Source: Rhizorhabdus histidinilytica
GTDB lineage: Bacteria > Pseudomonadota > Alphaproteobacteria > Sphingomonadales > Sphingomonadaceae
Reading direction: 5' to 3'
Length of the DNA stretch: 64,000 nt
Assembly (NCBI RefSeq): GCF_900167915.1
Contig: NZ_FUYM01000003.1
Location: 372,001 to 436,000 of the forward strand
How positions within the stretch are numbered: position 1 is the stretch's first letter; each line of letters opens with the position of its first letter. Under the pieces are notes generated by a model. That model saw only the letters and a program-made list of their open reading frames with translations. It did no database searches and was not told where the DNA came from. Below are positions 27,948 through 36,343 of the stretch, piece by piece. The translations under genes were made by a program, and so were the position numbers.

Positions 27948-29047
27948 AGCACCACAAGCTCCGCCTTCATCGCGCCGGCCTGCTTGAGCGCCTCGAGGAT
28001 CGCGACCAGGTCGGCCGGCGAGGCGCCAATCGCATTGACCGCCTTGACGATGTCGGCCAGCGACGCGCCGGGATTGAACTCGAACATCGGCCGGGCCTCC
28101 TGCTCGACATTGATCGCGCTCGACTGCTGGACGGCGGTCTGCCCGCGCGAGAAGGGCTGCGGCTGGATGATCTGCGGCTTCTCGTCGACCTGGACGGTCA
28201 TCTTGCCATGGGTGACGGCGACGGGTGCGATCCGCACGGCGCCGTTGATCACGACGGTGCCGGTGCGCGCATTGACGACGACGCGCGCGGGAGCCTCCGC
28301 CGTGTCGACTTCCAGATTCTCGATCCGACTCATCAGCGCGGTGCGGACCTCCGCGCCCTGCGGCGCGTCGATAGTGATGGTGGTGGCGTCGATCGAGCGG
28401 GCGATCGGCTGGCCGAGCCGGCCGTTGATCGCGGCGGCGACGCGCTGCGAGGTGGTGAGGTCGCCCTCCGCCAGGTCGAAACGGAGCTGCGGCGTGGTCG
28501 CGAAACCGGCGTCGACGCTGCGCTCGACCGTCGCCCCGCCGGGAATGCGGCCGGCGGTCGGCACGTTGATCGTCAGCTTGGAGCCGTCGGCGGCGTCGAT
28601 ACCGAGTCCGCCGACCGCGAGATTGCCCTGCGCCATCGCGTAGATCTGGCCGTCGGCGCCCATCAGCGGCGCCATGATCAGCGTGCCGCCGCGCAGCGAC
28701 TTGGCCTTGCCCAGCGCCGAGATGGTGACGTCGAGGCGCTGGCCGGGCTTGGCGAAGGCAGGCAACTCGGCGGTGATCATCACCGCCGCCGCATTCTTGA
28801 GCGCCGGGTTGACGCCGGCCGGAAGCTGCAGGCCGAAGCGCGAGGCAACCCCCTTCATGCCGAGGGTCGAATAGTCGAGGCTGTCGTCACCCGTTCCCGC
28901 CAGGCCGACGACGATCCCGTAGCCGGTGAGCTGGTTCGCGCGCAGGCCCGCGAAGCTGCCGATGTCCTTGATCCGTTCGGCATGGCCCGCCCCCGCGATG
29001 GCGAGGCCGGAGAAACAGAACAGGGCGGTGATCAGGGCGCGGAACAT
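27944..29047 (-). CDS. flgI: Flagellar P-ring protein FlgI
   Basis: 367 residues. A signal peptide ending GAGHA-ERIKDIGSF starts the protein; LTGYGIVVGLAGTGDDSLDY and GVNPALKNAAAVMITAELP are family hallmarks. FlgI assembles in the periplasm as the P-ring bushing around the rod, using FlgA as chaperone (encoded at 35697). Confidence 0.96.
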   Translation of the reverse strand: MFRALITALFCFSGLAIAGAGHAERIKDIGSFAGLRANQLTGYGIVVGLAGTGDDSLDYSTLGMKGVASRFGLQLPAGVNPALKNAAAVMITAELPAFAKPGQRLDVTISALGKAKSLRGGTLIMAPLMGADGQIYAMAQGNLAVGGLGIDAADGSKLTINVPTAGRIPGGATVERSVDAGFATTPQLRFDLAEGDLTTSQRVAAAINGRLGQPIARSIDATTITIDAPQGAEVRTALMSRIENLEVDTAEAPARVVVNARTGTVVINGAVRIAPVAVTHGKMTVQVDEKPQIIQPQPFSRGQTAVQQSSAINVEQEARPMFEFNPGASLADIVKAVNAIGASPADLVAILEALKQAGAMKAELVVL

Positions 29048-29073
29048 GAACGGCCAATCCTCGAAATTCTTAA

Positions 29074-29757
29074 TCAGAATGGACTCAAGATGGAAAAGAA
29101 ACGGTTAAGCCATCCCTGCCGCGAGCCGCGGGCGATCTCGCCCTTGCCCGAATAGGTGATGCGGGCGTCGGCGACGCGCGTCGACGGAACCCGGTTGTCC
29201 GGGCCGATGTCGGCCGCGCGGATCAGGCCGGTGACGGCTATGTTCTCGTCACCGCGGTTGAGCGTCAGCAGCTTCTCGCCGCGCACCAGCATCGTCCCGT
29301 TCGGATAGACCCGGACGATCGAGACGCTGATCTCGCCGTTGAGCTGGTTCGACTGGGCGGCGGCGCCCTTGCCGGTGAAGCTGCTGCCCCCGCTCGCGCC
29401 GACGTCCGTCGGCTTGAACAGCGACAGCGGCCCGGTGGCCGGCGGGGTCAGGCCCAGCTCGCCCGAGCGGTCGGTCGACGCGCTGTTCGACTTGGCCGCC
29501 TGGGTCCGTTCGACCAGCGTGATCGTGACGATGTCCCCAACCATCGCGGCGCGCGCGCCGTTGGTGAGCGCCGAATAGCCGTTGGCGGCCTGGTAGATCG
29601 CACCGTTCGCCTGCGGCGGCAGCGGTTCCGCGGCGAACACCGGCGAATAGTCGATGTCGCGGGCGCGCTTGCGGGCAAGCGCCGGATCGGCGGCGGCCGC
29701 GAGCGACAGCGCCGCGAGCGCCCCGAGCAGGAGGGCCTTAGAGGTTCTGGTTGACAT
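29074..29757 (-). CDS. flgH: Flagellar L-ring protein FlgH lacking the lipobox cysteine
   Basis: 227 residues. The core is typical: GDIVTITLVERTQAAKSN, TLNRGDENIAVTGLIRAADI and SGKGEIARGSRQGWLNRFF. FlgH normally is a lipoprotein with a cysteine after the signal; here the signal (LLLGALAALSLAAAADPALA) ends in an AxA site and the whole protein contains no cysteine, so it should be cleaved by signal peptidase I and not lipidated. The start codon lies inside the end of flgG (20-base overlap). Confidence 0.92.
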   Translation of the reverse strand: MSTRTSKALLLGALAALSLAAAADPALARKRARDIDYSPVFAAEPLPPQANGAIYQAANGYSALTNGARAAMVGDIVTITLVERTQAAKSNSASTDRSGELGLTPPATGPLSLFKPTDVGASGGSSFTGKGAAAQSNQLNGEISVSIVRVYPNGTMLVRGEKLLTLNRGDENIAVTGLIRAADIGPDNRVPSTRVADARITYSGKGEIARGSRQGWLNRFFSILSPF

Positions 29758-30526
29758 ATTGCAGCATCTGGTCGGTGGAGGAGATCATCTTGCTGTTCAC
29801 CTCATAGGCGCGCTGCGTCTCGATCATGTCGACAAGCTCCTCGACGATGTTGACGTTCGAGGATTCGAGCGACGATTGCTGGATCGTGCCGCGCCCGTCG
29901 ATGCCGCCGGGGCCGGTCTGCGGTTGGCCCGACGCGGCGGTCTCGGTCAGGATGTTGTTGCCCTCGGCCTGGAGGCCGGCCGGGTTGGAGAAGCGCGCCA
30001 GCTCGATCTTGCCCAGCTCGGTGGAGCTGGTCTCGCCGGCCTGGGTCGCGCTCACCGTGCCGTCGGCGGCGATCGTCAGGTTGGTCGTGTTCTCGGGGAT
30101 CTGGATCTGCGGCTGGAGCTGATAACCGTCGGCGGTGACGATCGTGCCGTCGTCCGAGCGGTTGAAATTGCCGTCACGGGTATAGCCGGTCCGGCCATCG
30201 GGCAGCAGCACCTGAAAATAGCCGTCGCCCTGGATCGCCATGTCGAGCGGATTGCCGGTTTCCTGCAGCGCGCCCTGGGTCTGGATCTTGGCGGTGCCGT
30301 TGATCTGGACGCCGGTGCCGAGATTGGTGCCGGTCGCGAATTTGGTCGACTCCGAAGAAGCGGCGCCAGGCGCCGTCATCGCCTGATAGGCGAGCGTCTC
30401 GAAGCTGGCGCGGTCGCGCTTGAAGCCGGTGGTGTTCACGTTCGCCAGGTTGTTGGCGATCACCTGCATGCGCATGTTCTGGGCATCGAGGCCCGTGCGC
30501 GCGACGTGCAGTGCTGCATTGCTCAT
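29738..30526 (-). CDS. flgG: Flagellar distal rod protein FlgG
   Basis: 262 residues. N-terminus NAALHVARTGLDAQNMRMQV and IANNLANVNTTGFKRDRASF; FQVLLPDGRTGYTRDGNF in the middle; the C-terminus contains SNVNIVEELVDMIETQRAYE. Forms the distal rod through the P and L rings. Overlaps flgH at the end. Confidence 0.96.
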   Translation of the reverse strand: MSNAALHVARTGLDAQNMRMQVIANNLANVNTTGFKRDRASFETLAYQAMTAPGAASSESTKFATGTNLGTGVQINGTAKIQTQGALQETGNPLDMAIQGDGYFQVLLPDGRTGYTRDGNFNRSDDGTIVTADGYQLQPQIQIPENTTNLTIAADGTVSATQAGETSSTELGKIELARFSNPAGLQAEGNNILTETAASGQPQTGPGGIDGRGTIQQSSLESSNVNIVEELVDMIETQRAYEVNSKMISSTDQMLQYVNQNL

Positions 30527-30548
30527 GGCAAGCTACTCCGTTCTAAAC

Positions 30549-31292
30549 TCAATCAAACCGCATCAGATCGGCGGACGCCTTGTCGATATCCTGGGCCGAG
30601 CTCATCATCTTGACCTGCATGTCCCAGTCCCGGCTCGCCTCGATCATGTCGATCAGCGTGGTCGAGACGTTGACGTTCGATCCCTCGATCGCGCCCTGCC
30701 GCACCGCCGCCTGGGGATCGGCGCCCAGCGTGCCGCCGCTCAGCGGGCGGAACAGGCCGTCAAGACCCTTGGCGACCGCGCTGCCATTCGTCGACACCAG
30801 CTTGAGCCGGTCGACGATCTGCATCTGGGTCGGGTCCCCGCCCTGCGGCACGATCGAGATCGTGCCGTCGCCGGCGATCACCAGCTTGTCGTAGGGCGGC
30901 AGGGTGATCGGCCCGCCGTCGCCGAGGACGGGCATCCCGTCGCCGGTGGTCAGCAGCCCGCTGTCGCCGATCTGGAGATCGCCGCGGCGGGTATAGGCCT
31001 CGTCGCCCTCGCGGCTCTGCACCGCGAGCAGCGTGTCCTTGCCCTGGAGCGCGACGTCGAGGTCCCGGCCGGTCTCGTTGATCGTGCCTTCGCTCATGTC
31101 GGCCGAGGTGACCTCGCCCGAATTGGTCGCGCGGCTGTCGAACCCGTCGCCCTTGAGCCACAGCGCCGTGCTCGAGCTCATCTCGCCGCGGAAGCCCACG
31201 GTGTTGGCGTTGGCGAGGTTGTTGGCGGTCATCGTCTGACGCGCCATCGCCGATCGCATCGCCGAAAGGGAGCTGTAGATCAGCTTGTCCAT
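30549..31292 (-). CDS. flgF: Flagellar proximal rod protein FlgF
   Basis: 247 residues. Starts DKLIYSSLSAMRSAMARQTM with TANNLANANTVGFRGE; the end has GSNVNVSTTLIDMIEASRDW. Length and motifs fit FlgF rather than FlgG. The gap to flgG is 22 bases. Confidence 0.94.
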   Translation of the reverse strand: MDKLIYSSLSAMRSAMARQTMTANNLANANTVGFRGEMSSSTALWLKGDGFDSRATNSGEVTSADMSEGTINETGRDLDVALQGKDTLLAVQSREGDEAYTRRGDLQIGDSGLLTTGDGMPVLGDGGPITLPPYDKLVIAGDGTISIVPQGGDPTQMQIVDRLKLVSTNGSAVAKGLDGLFRPLSGGTLGADPQAAVRQGAIEGSNVNVSTTLIDMIEASRDWDMQVKMMSSAQDIDKASADLMRFD

Positions 31293-31321
31293 GGCCGGGG
31301 TCCCTTAATCGTCGCTCAAGA

Positions 31322-32629
31322 TCAGGTGCGCAGGTTGACGATCGTCTGGGTCATGGTGTTGGCCGCCTCGATCGTCTTGGCATTGGCCGAGAAATTGCGC
31401 TGCGCCTGGATCAGTGCGACCAGCTCCTCGGTGATGTCGACATTGGCCTGCTCCAGCGCGCCCGACTGGATCTGGCCGGTGCCGTTGCTGCTCGCCTCGC
31501 CGATGATCGGTTCGCCCGACAGGCCGGTGGCACCCCACTTGCTGTCGCCGAGCTGGCGCAGCCCCTCCGGATTGGAGAAGTTGGCAAGGATGATCTTGCC
31601 CAGCGCCTGGCTGTCGCCATTCGAGAAGGTCGCGACGATCAGGCCGTCCGCGCCGACCGAGACATTGTCGAGCTGGCCGGCGGCATAGCCGTCCTGATCG
31701 AAGCTGGTCAGCGTGAAGGGCGAGGCCGCCATCTTGGTGCTGCCGCTGTAGGTCAGGCTGAACTCGAGCGGGGCCGAGGCGCCGTTCGGGGTCAGCGGGC
31801 CGAGATTGATGGTGCCGGACGGGGCGGTCTTGGCACCGGTCCCGTCGAAGGTCAGCGTCAGCGGCGCGGGCTGCGTCGCGGCCGAGCTGTCGTAGCTGAT
31901 CTCGGTGTCGCCGATGAAGGTGTGCGCAGTCCAGTTGGTGTCGGTGGTGGTGCCGCTCGGAAGGTTCTCGCGCACATAATAGGTGGTCATCGGGAAGGCG
32001 TTGCCCGCCGCGTCATAGACCGTGGTGGTGGTCGACTGGTTGTAGCTGTTCGGATCGGTGCGGTCGAACTTGTAGGGGTTCGACGTGCTGTAGGTCGACC
32101 GGGTCGCGGGCACGTCGCCCGCCGACGGGAAGGTCACCGACAGGTCGATCGTCTGGGTCGCCTTCGAGGTGCCCGAGGTGAGTGGGAGCTGGATCGAGCG
32201 CGCCGAGCTGAGCCCGGTCGCGGTGACGGCGCCCTTGGTGTCGGTCGGCAGCACCTGCAGATAGGCGCCCGCGGAGTCGGTCAGGAAGCGGTTGGCGTCG
32301 ACGCTGAACGCGCCGTTGCGGGTGTAGCTGACCTGTCCGTTCGAATTGGACGCGCGCGTCACGAAGAAGCCCTGGCCCGAAATGGCGAGGTCGAGCGAGC
32401 GCTCCGACGATTCGAGGCCACCCTGGGTGAACTGCTGGGCGATGCCGCGCAGGCGGGTGCCCTGGCCGGCGATGCCCGAGCTTTGCATCGGCGAGGAGGA
32501 GACGAGGTCGCCGAACTCCGTGCCGCTGCGCTTGAAGCCGGTGGTGCCGACATTGGCGATGTTGTTCGAGATGACGGCGAGGTCGGTCTGCGAGGCCTTG
32601 AGGCCGGAAAGCGCGGTGTAGAAGGACAT
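31322..32629 (-). CDS. flgE: Flagellar hook protein FlgE
   Basis: 435 residues. N-terminus SFYTALSGLKASQTDLAVIS with NNIANVGTTGFKRSGTEF, the D1/D2 body in the middle and C-terminus QANVDITEELVALIQAQRNF. Polymerises under the FlgD cap to form the hook. Confidence 0.96.
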   Translation of the reverse strand: MSFYTALSGLKASQTDLAVISNNIANVGTTGFKRSGTEFGDLVSSSPMQSSGIAGQGTRLRGIAQQFTQGGLESSERSLDLAISGQGFFVTRASNSNGQVSYTRNGAFSVDANRFLTDSAGAYLQVLPTDTKGAVTATGLSSARSIQLPLTSGTSKATQTIDLSVTFPSAGDVPATRSTYSTSNPYKFDRTDPNSYNQSTTTTVYDAAGNAFPMTTYYVRENLPSGTTTDTNWTAHTFIGDTEISYDSSAATQPAPLTLTFDGTGAKTAPSGTINLGPLTPNGASAPLEFSLTYSGSTKMAASPFTLTSFDQDGYAAGQLDNVSVGADGLIVATFSNGDSQALGKIILANFSNPEGLRQLGDSKWGATGLSGEPIIGEASSNGTGQIQSGALEQANVDITEELVALIQAQRNFSANAKTIEAANTMTQTIVNLRT

Positions 32630-32651
32630 GGGGTTTGCTCCGTTACCGAAA

Positions 32652-33332
32652 TCAGGAAAGCTGAAGGGCGTCCGCCGGGTCGAAATTGCCCAGCGGGGTG
32701 ACGATCTTGGTGGAACCGCTGGCCGGCGAGCTGACGCTCGCCACGGTGGCCCAGCTCGACGTGACGATGTCGGTCATCGCCTTGGCCTCGCCGTCCTTGG
32801 CGGAGGCGACGATGGTCAGCGGGCCGGCGACGGGATTGCCGTCCTGGTCCTTGCCGTCCCAGTAGAAGGGGACGTCGCCGGCCGGCACGTTGGTGGCGCT
32901 GCCGGTGTAGACCACGGTGCCGGAGCCATCGACCAGGCTGATGTCGACCCGCGAGGCCGCGTCCGGCAGCGTGACGTTGCCGGCGAACGAGCCGTCGGCC
33001 AGCGCGCTCGCCGCCTTGGACGGCAGCAGCGCCGCCTTGCCGATCCAGTTGGCGGCATCGGCGACGCGCGACTGCTGGAGGCTCTGGACCATCGACTTGA
33101 GCGACTGGTTCATCTCGGCGATGCCGGTGGTCTGGGAGAATTGCGCCATCTGCGCGACCATCTGGGTGTTGTCGACCGGGTTGAAGGGGTCCTGCGTCTG
33201 CATCTGCGTGGTCAGCAGCTTCAGGAAGTCGTTCTGGCTGAGCGACTCGTTGCTCTTCTTGGTGGTCGTCGTGGTCGAGCCCTTCGTCGAGCCCAGGCTG
33301 TCGAGATAGCTGTTACCGGTGGATATCGTCAT
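32652..33332 (-). CDS. flgD: Flagellar hook cap protein FlgD
   Basis: 226 residues. The conserved N-terminal segment LSQNDFLKLLTTQMQTQDPF and NPVDNTQMVAQMAQFSQTTG is visible, followed by FLN/Tudor-like domains (FYWDGKDQDGNPVAGP). It caps the growing hook and is discarded. The start overlaps the flgC stop by four bases. Confidence 0.94.
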   Translation of the reverse strand: MTISTGNSYLDSLGSTKGSTTTTTKKSNESLSQNDFLKLLTTQMQTQDPFNPVDNTQMVAQMAQFSQTTGIAEMNQSLKSMVQSLQQSRVADAANWIGKAALLPSKAASALADGSFAGNVTLPDAASRVDISLVDGSGTVVYTGSATNVPAGDVPFYWDGKDQDGNPVAGPLTIVASAKDGEAKAMTDIVTSSWATVASVSSPASGSTKIVTPLGNFDPADALQLS

Positions 33333-33733
33333 TTGCCGAGCCTCAGCGTATCGAGGGTGAGCGTCTTGGCGGTCTGCATGACCGAGACGTTGTTCTGGTA
33401 CTGGCGCGCGGTCTCCATCATCTCGACCAGCTCCTGCGCCTGGTCGACGCCCGCTTCCCAGACATTGCCGTCCTTGTCGGCCTTGGGATGGTTGGGATCG
33501 TAGCGCTTGGTCGGCTCGATGTTGGAGGCGACCACCTGGTCGACCTTGACCGTGGCGACGCCGGGGGAGTCGGTGACCGAGGAGAATACCGGCTTGATCG
33601 CGCGGAACGCCTCGGCCTTGCTGCCCGCGACCGACCCCGCATTGGCGAGGTTCGAAGCCGAGGTGTTGAGCCGGACCATCTGGGCCGACATGGCGCGACC
33701 GGCGATGTCGAAGACGGAGAGGTTGCCCGCCAT
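33329..33733 (-). CDS. flgC: Flagellar proximal rod protein FlgC
   Basis: 134 residues. Starts with FDIAGRAMSAQMVRLNTSAS and NLANAGSV; includes the YDPNHPKADKDGNVW segment typical of FlgC and the coiled tail ELVEMMETARQYQNNVSVMQ. Three bases separate it from flgB. Confidence 0.94.
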   Translation of the reverse strand: MAGNLSVFDIAGRAMSAQMVRLNTSASNLANAGSVAGSKAEAFRAIKPVFSSVTDSPGVATVKVDQVVASNIEPTKRYDPNHPKADKDGNVWEAGVDQAQELVEMMETARQYQNNVSVMQTAKTLTLDTLRLGK

Positions 33734-33736
33734 GGC

Positions 33737-34084
33737 TTATTCTCCCTTCAGCGCCTGCATGACCGTGCCGATCCGGCCTTCGAGGAAGGACAGCGTGGTC
33801 TTGTAGCGCAGGGCGTTCTCGGCGAACTGGTTCTGCTCGGTCGACAGCTCGACGGTGTTGCCGTCGAGCGAGGTTTCGAGCGGGACGCGATAGCCGATAT
33901 GGGCGTCGGCGGCCTGCGCCGCGCTCATCCCGTCGGTCGCGTCGGACAGCGCCTTCTGGAAATCGATGTCGCGCGCCTTGTAGTTCGGCGTGGCGGCATT
34001 CGCGATGTTGGACGCCAGCATCGACAGGCGCTGCGACCGCAGCTCCAGTGCCTTGCCGTGGATCCCGAAAAGCGGATCAGCCAT
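33737..34084 (-). CDS. flgB: Flagellar proximal rod protein FlgB
   Basis: 115 residues. LFGIHGKALELRSQRLSMLA and SNIANAATPNYKARDIDFQ are the FlgB signature. First gene of the flgBCDEFGHIJKL operon, which has a strong sigma-54 promoter 87-102 bases ahead of the start. Confidence 0.94.
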   Translation of the reverse strand: MADPLFGIHGKALELRSQRLSMLASNIANAATPNYKARDIDFQKALSDATDGMSAAQAADAHIGYRVPLETSLDGNTVELSTEQNQFAENALRYKTTLSFLEGRIGTVMQALKGE

Positions 34085-34101
34085 TTTTTCGCTTCACCTT
34101 C

Positions 34102-34128
34102 TAAAGTCCCGTCAGGGGCGGCCGTTAA
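34102..34128 (+). promoter_or_regulatory. FliA (sigma-28) promoter of the second stator pair
   Basis: TAAA-N15-GCCGTTAA on the plus strand, the same sequence pattern as the motAB site. It points at the motA-like gene at 34347, leaving a leader of about 210 bases. It overlaps the transcribed leader of the divergent flgB operon. Confidence 0.75.
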
Positions 34129-34170
34129 TCATGTTCGAACAGGCTCGACGGCTGCCTTGGCCACCACCCA

Positions 34171-34186
34171 AGCAACTGCCGTGCCA
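34171..34186 (-). promoter_or_regulatory. Sigma-54 (RpoN) promoter of the flgB operon
   Basis: On the minus strand TGGCACG-GCAG-TTGCT matches the -24/-12 consensus TGGCACG-N4-TTGC(A/T) exactly. It sits 87 bases ahead of flgB. The activator is likely the FlbD/FleQ-like protein encoded at 46595-47872. Confidence 0.88.
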
Positions 34187-34346
34187 AACATGGTTAACGG
34201 GGCGATCACCCCCGAAATTTCTGCGATCTGACGCGGAACCGGCAGGTCTTTGCCGGAGGCGGCAGCTTTTTGCCGGTCGATCTTGCCGGGTTCGTTAGCC
34301 ATGTTCGGCAACGGTCCCTTGACCGGTCTCGGGCATTGGGGAAACG

Positions 34347-35033
34347 ATGGTCCTGCTTCAACAAATCGCCCGATATATCGACCCGACGGCGATCGGGATC
34401 GTGTTCGGCGGGACCCTGCTCACCACCGCCTTCCGCGCGACCCGCGCCGATATCGGCCGCGCTTTCTCCTCGCTTTCGCTGCTCGGCCGGGCCGATCCCA
34501 ACGCCGATGCCGCCGCCGCCCGCGTCTCGGTGAGCCGCATCCGCGAACTGGCCGAGGTCCGCAGCCTCGCCTGCGTCGACCGGGTCGAGACCGCCCAGCG
34601 CTTCCTGCTGCGCGCCGCGCGCGAACTGTCCGATGCCCGAGGCGCGGCCGACTTCGTCCGCTGGGCCAGCGCCGACATCGAGGCCCGTCGCCAGCGCCAC
34701 CAGGGCGTGATCGGCGTATGGCGCGCGATCGCCGAGACGGCGCCGGCGATGGGCATGATCGGTACCATCATCGGCCTGGTCCAGATGTTCGCGCATATGG
34801 AGGACCCGGCGGCGATCGGCCCGGCGATGGCGGTGGCGATGCTCACCACCCTCTATGGCGTGATCCTGTCCTCGGCGGTGGCAGGGCCGATCGCAGGCCG
34901 GCTGGAAACCCTCTCCGACGCCGAACTCGCCTGGCAGACCGCGGCATGCCGACAGCTCGAGCTGCTCGCGCGCGAGGAACTGGACAGCCTGCCCCCCGCG
35001 ATCGTCCGCCCGAACCTGAGGACCGTGCTATGA
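34347..35033 (+). CDS. Second MotA-like stator subunit
   Basis: 228 residues with about four hydrophobic segments: DPTAIGIVFGGTLLTTAF near the start, and APAMGMIGTIIGLVQMFAHM and MLTTLYGVILSSAVAGPIAG near the end, the last two matching the MotA/PomA/ExbB channel helices. A cytoplasmic loop lies between. It is shorter than the main MotA (287) and closer to PomA-type stators. It overlaps the next gene by four bases, forming a second stator pair beside the flg operon. Confidence 0.82.
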   Translation: MVLLQQIARYIDPTAIGIVFGGTLLTTAFRATRADIGRAFSSLSLLGRADPNADAAAARVSVSRIRELAEVRSLACVDRVETAQRFLLRAARELSDARGAADFVRWASADIEARRQRHQGVIGVWRAIAETAPAMGMIGTIIGLVQMFAHMEDPAAIGPAMAVAMLTTLYGVILSSAVAGPIAGRLETLSDAELAWQTAACRQLELLAREELDSLPPAIVRPNLRTVL

Positions 35034-35530
35034 GACGCGAGATCTCGCAGCGCTGGGTGCTCAGCTTCGCCGACCTTGCCCTCCTCCTCCTCGCCTTCTT
35101 CGTGCTGATGCAGGCGCAGGCCGCAGACCGGCTCAAGCTGGCGGCGGGCATCCGCGACGCGTTCGGCGGCGACGGCGCGGGCGGCGCTTCGAGCACCGAC
35201 CTCCAGGGCTTCGCCGCCGCCGCGATCTTCGAGAGCGGCGAGGCGATCCTCAAGCCCGGCGCGATCCAGCGACTGAAGGCGATCGGCGCCGCCGCCGCCA
35301 AGGCCGGGGCGCGGGTCGTCGTCGCCAGCCAGGGCCGCGACGGCCAGTCGGCCCGGCTCGACAGCTGGGAGCTGGCGGCGGCGCGCGCCACCGCGGTCGC
35401 CCGCGCGATCCGCTCCGGCGGACTGGCCGACGCGATGATCGAGATCACCCTGCCGCCGATGCGCGCCAGCGACTCCGCCCGGGGCCAGCGCATCTCGGTC
35501 CAACGGCTTTCGGGGCCTCCGCCCCGATGA
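35030..35530 (+). CDS. Second MotB-like stator subunit, short periplasmic domain
   Basis: 166 residues, about half the size of the other MotB. The helix RWVLSFADLALLLLAFFVLM keeps the aspartate (D15) at the ion-binding position. The periplasmic region has an OmpA-like fold (ESGEAILKPGAIQRL, SWELAAARATAVARAIRSGG), but the canonical GHTD motif is replaced by ASQGRDG, so peptidoglycan contact may differ. Coupled to the motA-like gene. Confidence 0.78.
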   Translation: MRREISQRWVLSFADLALLLLAFFVLMQAQAADRLKLAAGIRDAFGGDGAGGASSTDLQGFAAAAIFESGEAILKPGAIQRLKAIGAAAAKAGARVVVASQGRDGQSARLDSWELAAARATAVARAIRSGGLADAMIEITLPPMRASDSARGQRISVQRLSGPPPR

Positions 35531-35536
35531 CGGTCC

Positions 35537-35626
35537 CCCGGCGGGCGAGCCGGGTTCCCACGACGGGCGCTCCTGTCTCTGTGCTGGCCGCAGGACGCCC
35601 GGGAACCCGCCGCCCGCCGGGGTGAT
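35537..35626. repeat. Intergenic palindrome E
   Basis: Arms of about 25 bases starting CCCCCGGCGGGCGAGCCGGG are mirrored by a copy ending GAACCCGCCGCCCGCCGGGG. It lies between the second stator pair and flgA and may terminate the stator transcript. Confidence 0.55.
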
Positions 35627-35696
35627 CCCCCTCCCGCCGATATGGTAAGCGCGACGTTAACCAAATCTTTGCTGTTGGGCGGATAGGCTCGGCAGC

Positions 35697-36272
35697 ATGA
35701 ACCGGAACCTGCCCACGACGCGCATCGCCTTTCGGCCCCTGGCGCTGGCCGCCGCCGCACTCGGCGTCGCGGCCCCGCTCGCCGCGCAGAGCGCCCTGCC
35801 GCCCGCGCAGGACCTCGGCCAGCTCGAACGCATGGTGGTCGCCTCGGTCGGCGCCGAGGTCGGCGCGCCCGGTGGCCCGCTGGCGCCGATCGACCGCCGC
35901 ATGCGGCTCGCCGCCTGCCCCGGCGCGATCCAGATCGACCCGCCGAGCGCCAGCTCGGTCACCGTGCGCTGCACCACCTCCGGTTGGCGCCTGCGCGTGC
36001 CGCTGATGCGTGCCGGCATGGCGATGAACGCGGGCGGCGCAACCGGCGGCGGCTATGACGGCGGCACCGCCGCGGCCAACGCTGCGGTTCGCAAGGGCGA
36101 TCCCGTCCAGCTCGTCGCCCAGGGACCGTCCTTCTCGATCAGCATCGACGCGACGGCGATGGAGGATGCCGATATCGGCCGTCGGGTGAGGGTCGCAACC
36201 GCTTCGAAAGGCTCGACAATCTTCGCGGAAGTGATCGATGTCGGCCGAGTCCGCCTGATCGGATTTAAATAA
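35697..36272 (+). CDS. flgA: Flagellar P-ring chaperone FlgA
   Basis: 191 residues. Signal peptide at residues 1-31 (ALGVAAPLAAQ), followed by a SAF-type domain: RRMRLAACPGAIQI, TVRCTTSGWRLRVPL and the C-terminal QLVAQGPSFSISIDATAMED, GRRVRVATASKGSTI. The protein assists FlgI assembly in the periplasm. Its stop overlaps the putative promoter of flgM. Confidence 0.9.
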   Translation: MNRNLPTTRIAFRPLALAAAALGVAAPLAAQSALPPAQDLGQLERMVVASVGAEVGAPGGPLAPIDRRMRLAACPGAIQIDPPSASSVTVRCTTSGWRLRVPLMRAGMAMNAGGATGGGYDGGTAAANAAVRKGDPVQLVAQGPSFSISIDATAMEDADIGRRVRVATASKGSTIFAEVIDVGRVRLIGFK

Positions 36273-36291
36273 ATTCGAAACCTGTCGTTAT
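36265..36291 (+). promoter_or_regulatory. FliA (sigma-28)-like promoter of flgM
   Basis: TTAA-N15-GTCGTTAT, the same variant as the first flagellin promoter (TTAA-N15-GTCGTTAC). It overlaps the end of flgA and starts about 50 bases before flgM. A FliA-driven flgM fits feedback control seen in other bacteria. Confidence 0.55.
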
Positions 36292-36343
36292 CATCGGCAC
36301 AGGTGGAATCGCGGCCCTCGGGCCAGGAATGAAAGGAATGGTC

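Noticed and set aside
31528-31543. TGGCACC-CCAC-TTGCT on the plus strand inside flgE, resembling a sigma-54 promoter
   Set aside because: It lies within coding sequence in the antisense direction with no gene to drive; most likely chance, though an antisense RNA cannot be excluded.
34129-34311. 60-codon minus-strand frame between flgB and the second stator genes
   Set aside because: Its second half contains the perfect sigma-54 promoter of flgB, and the frame has no good ribosome site; best explained as a chance open frame over a promoter region.
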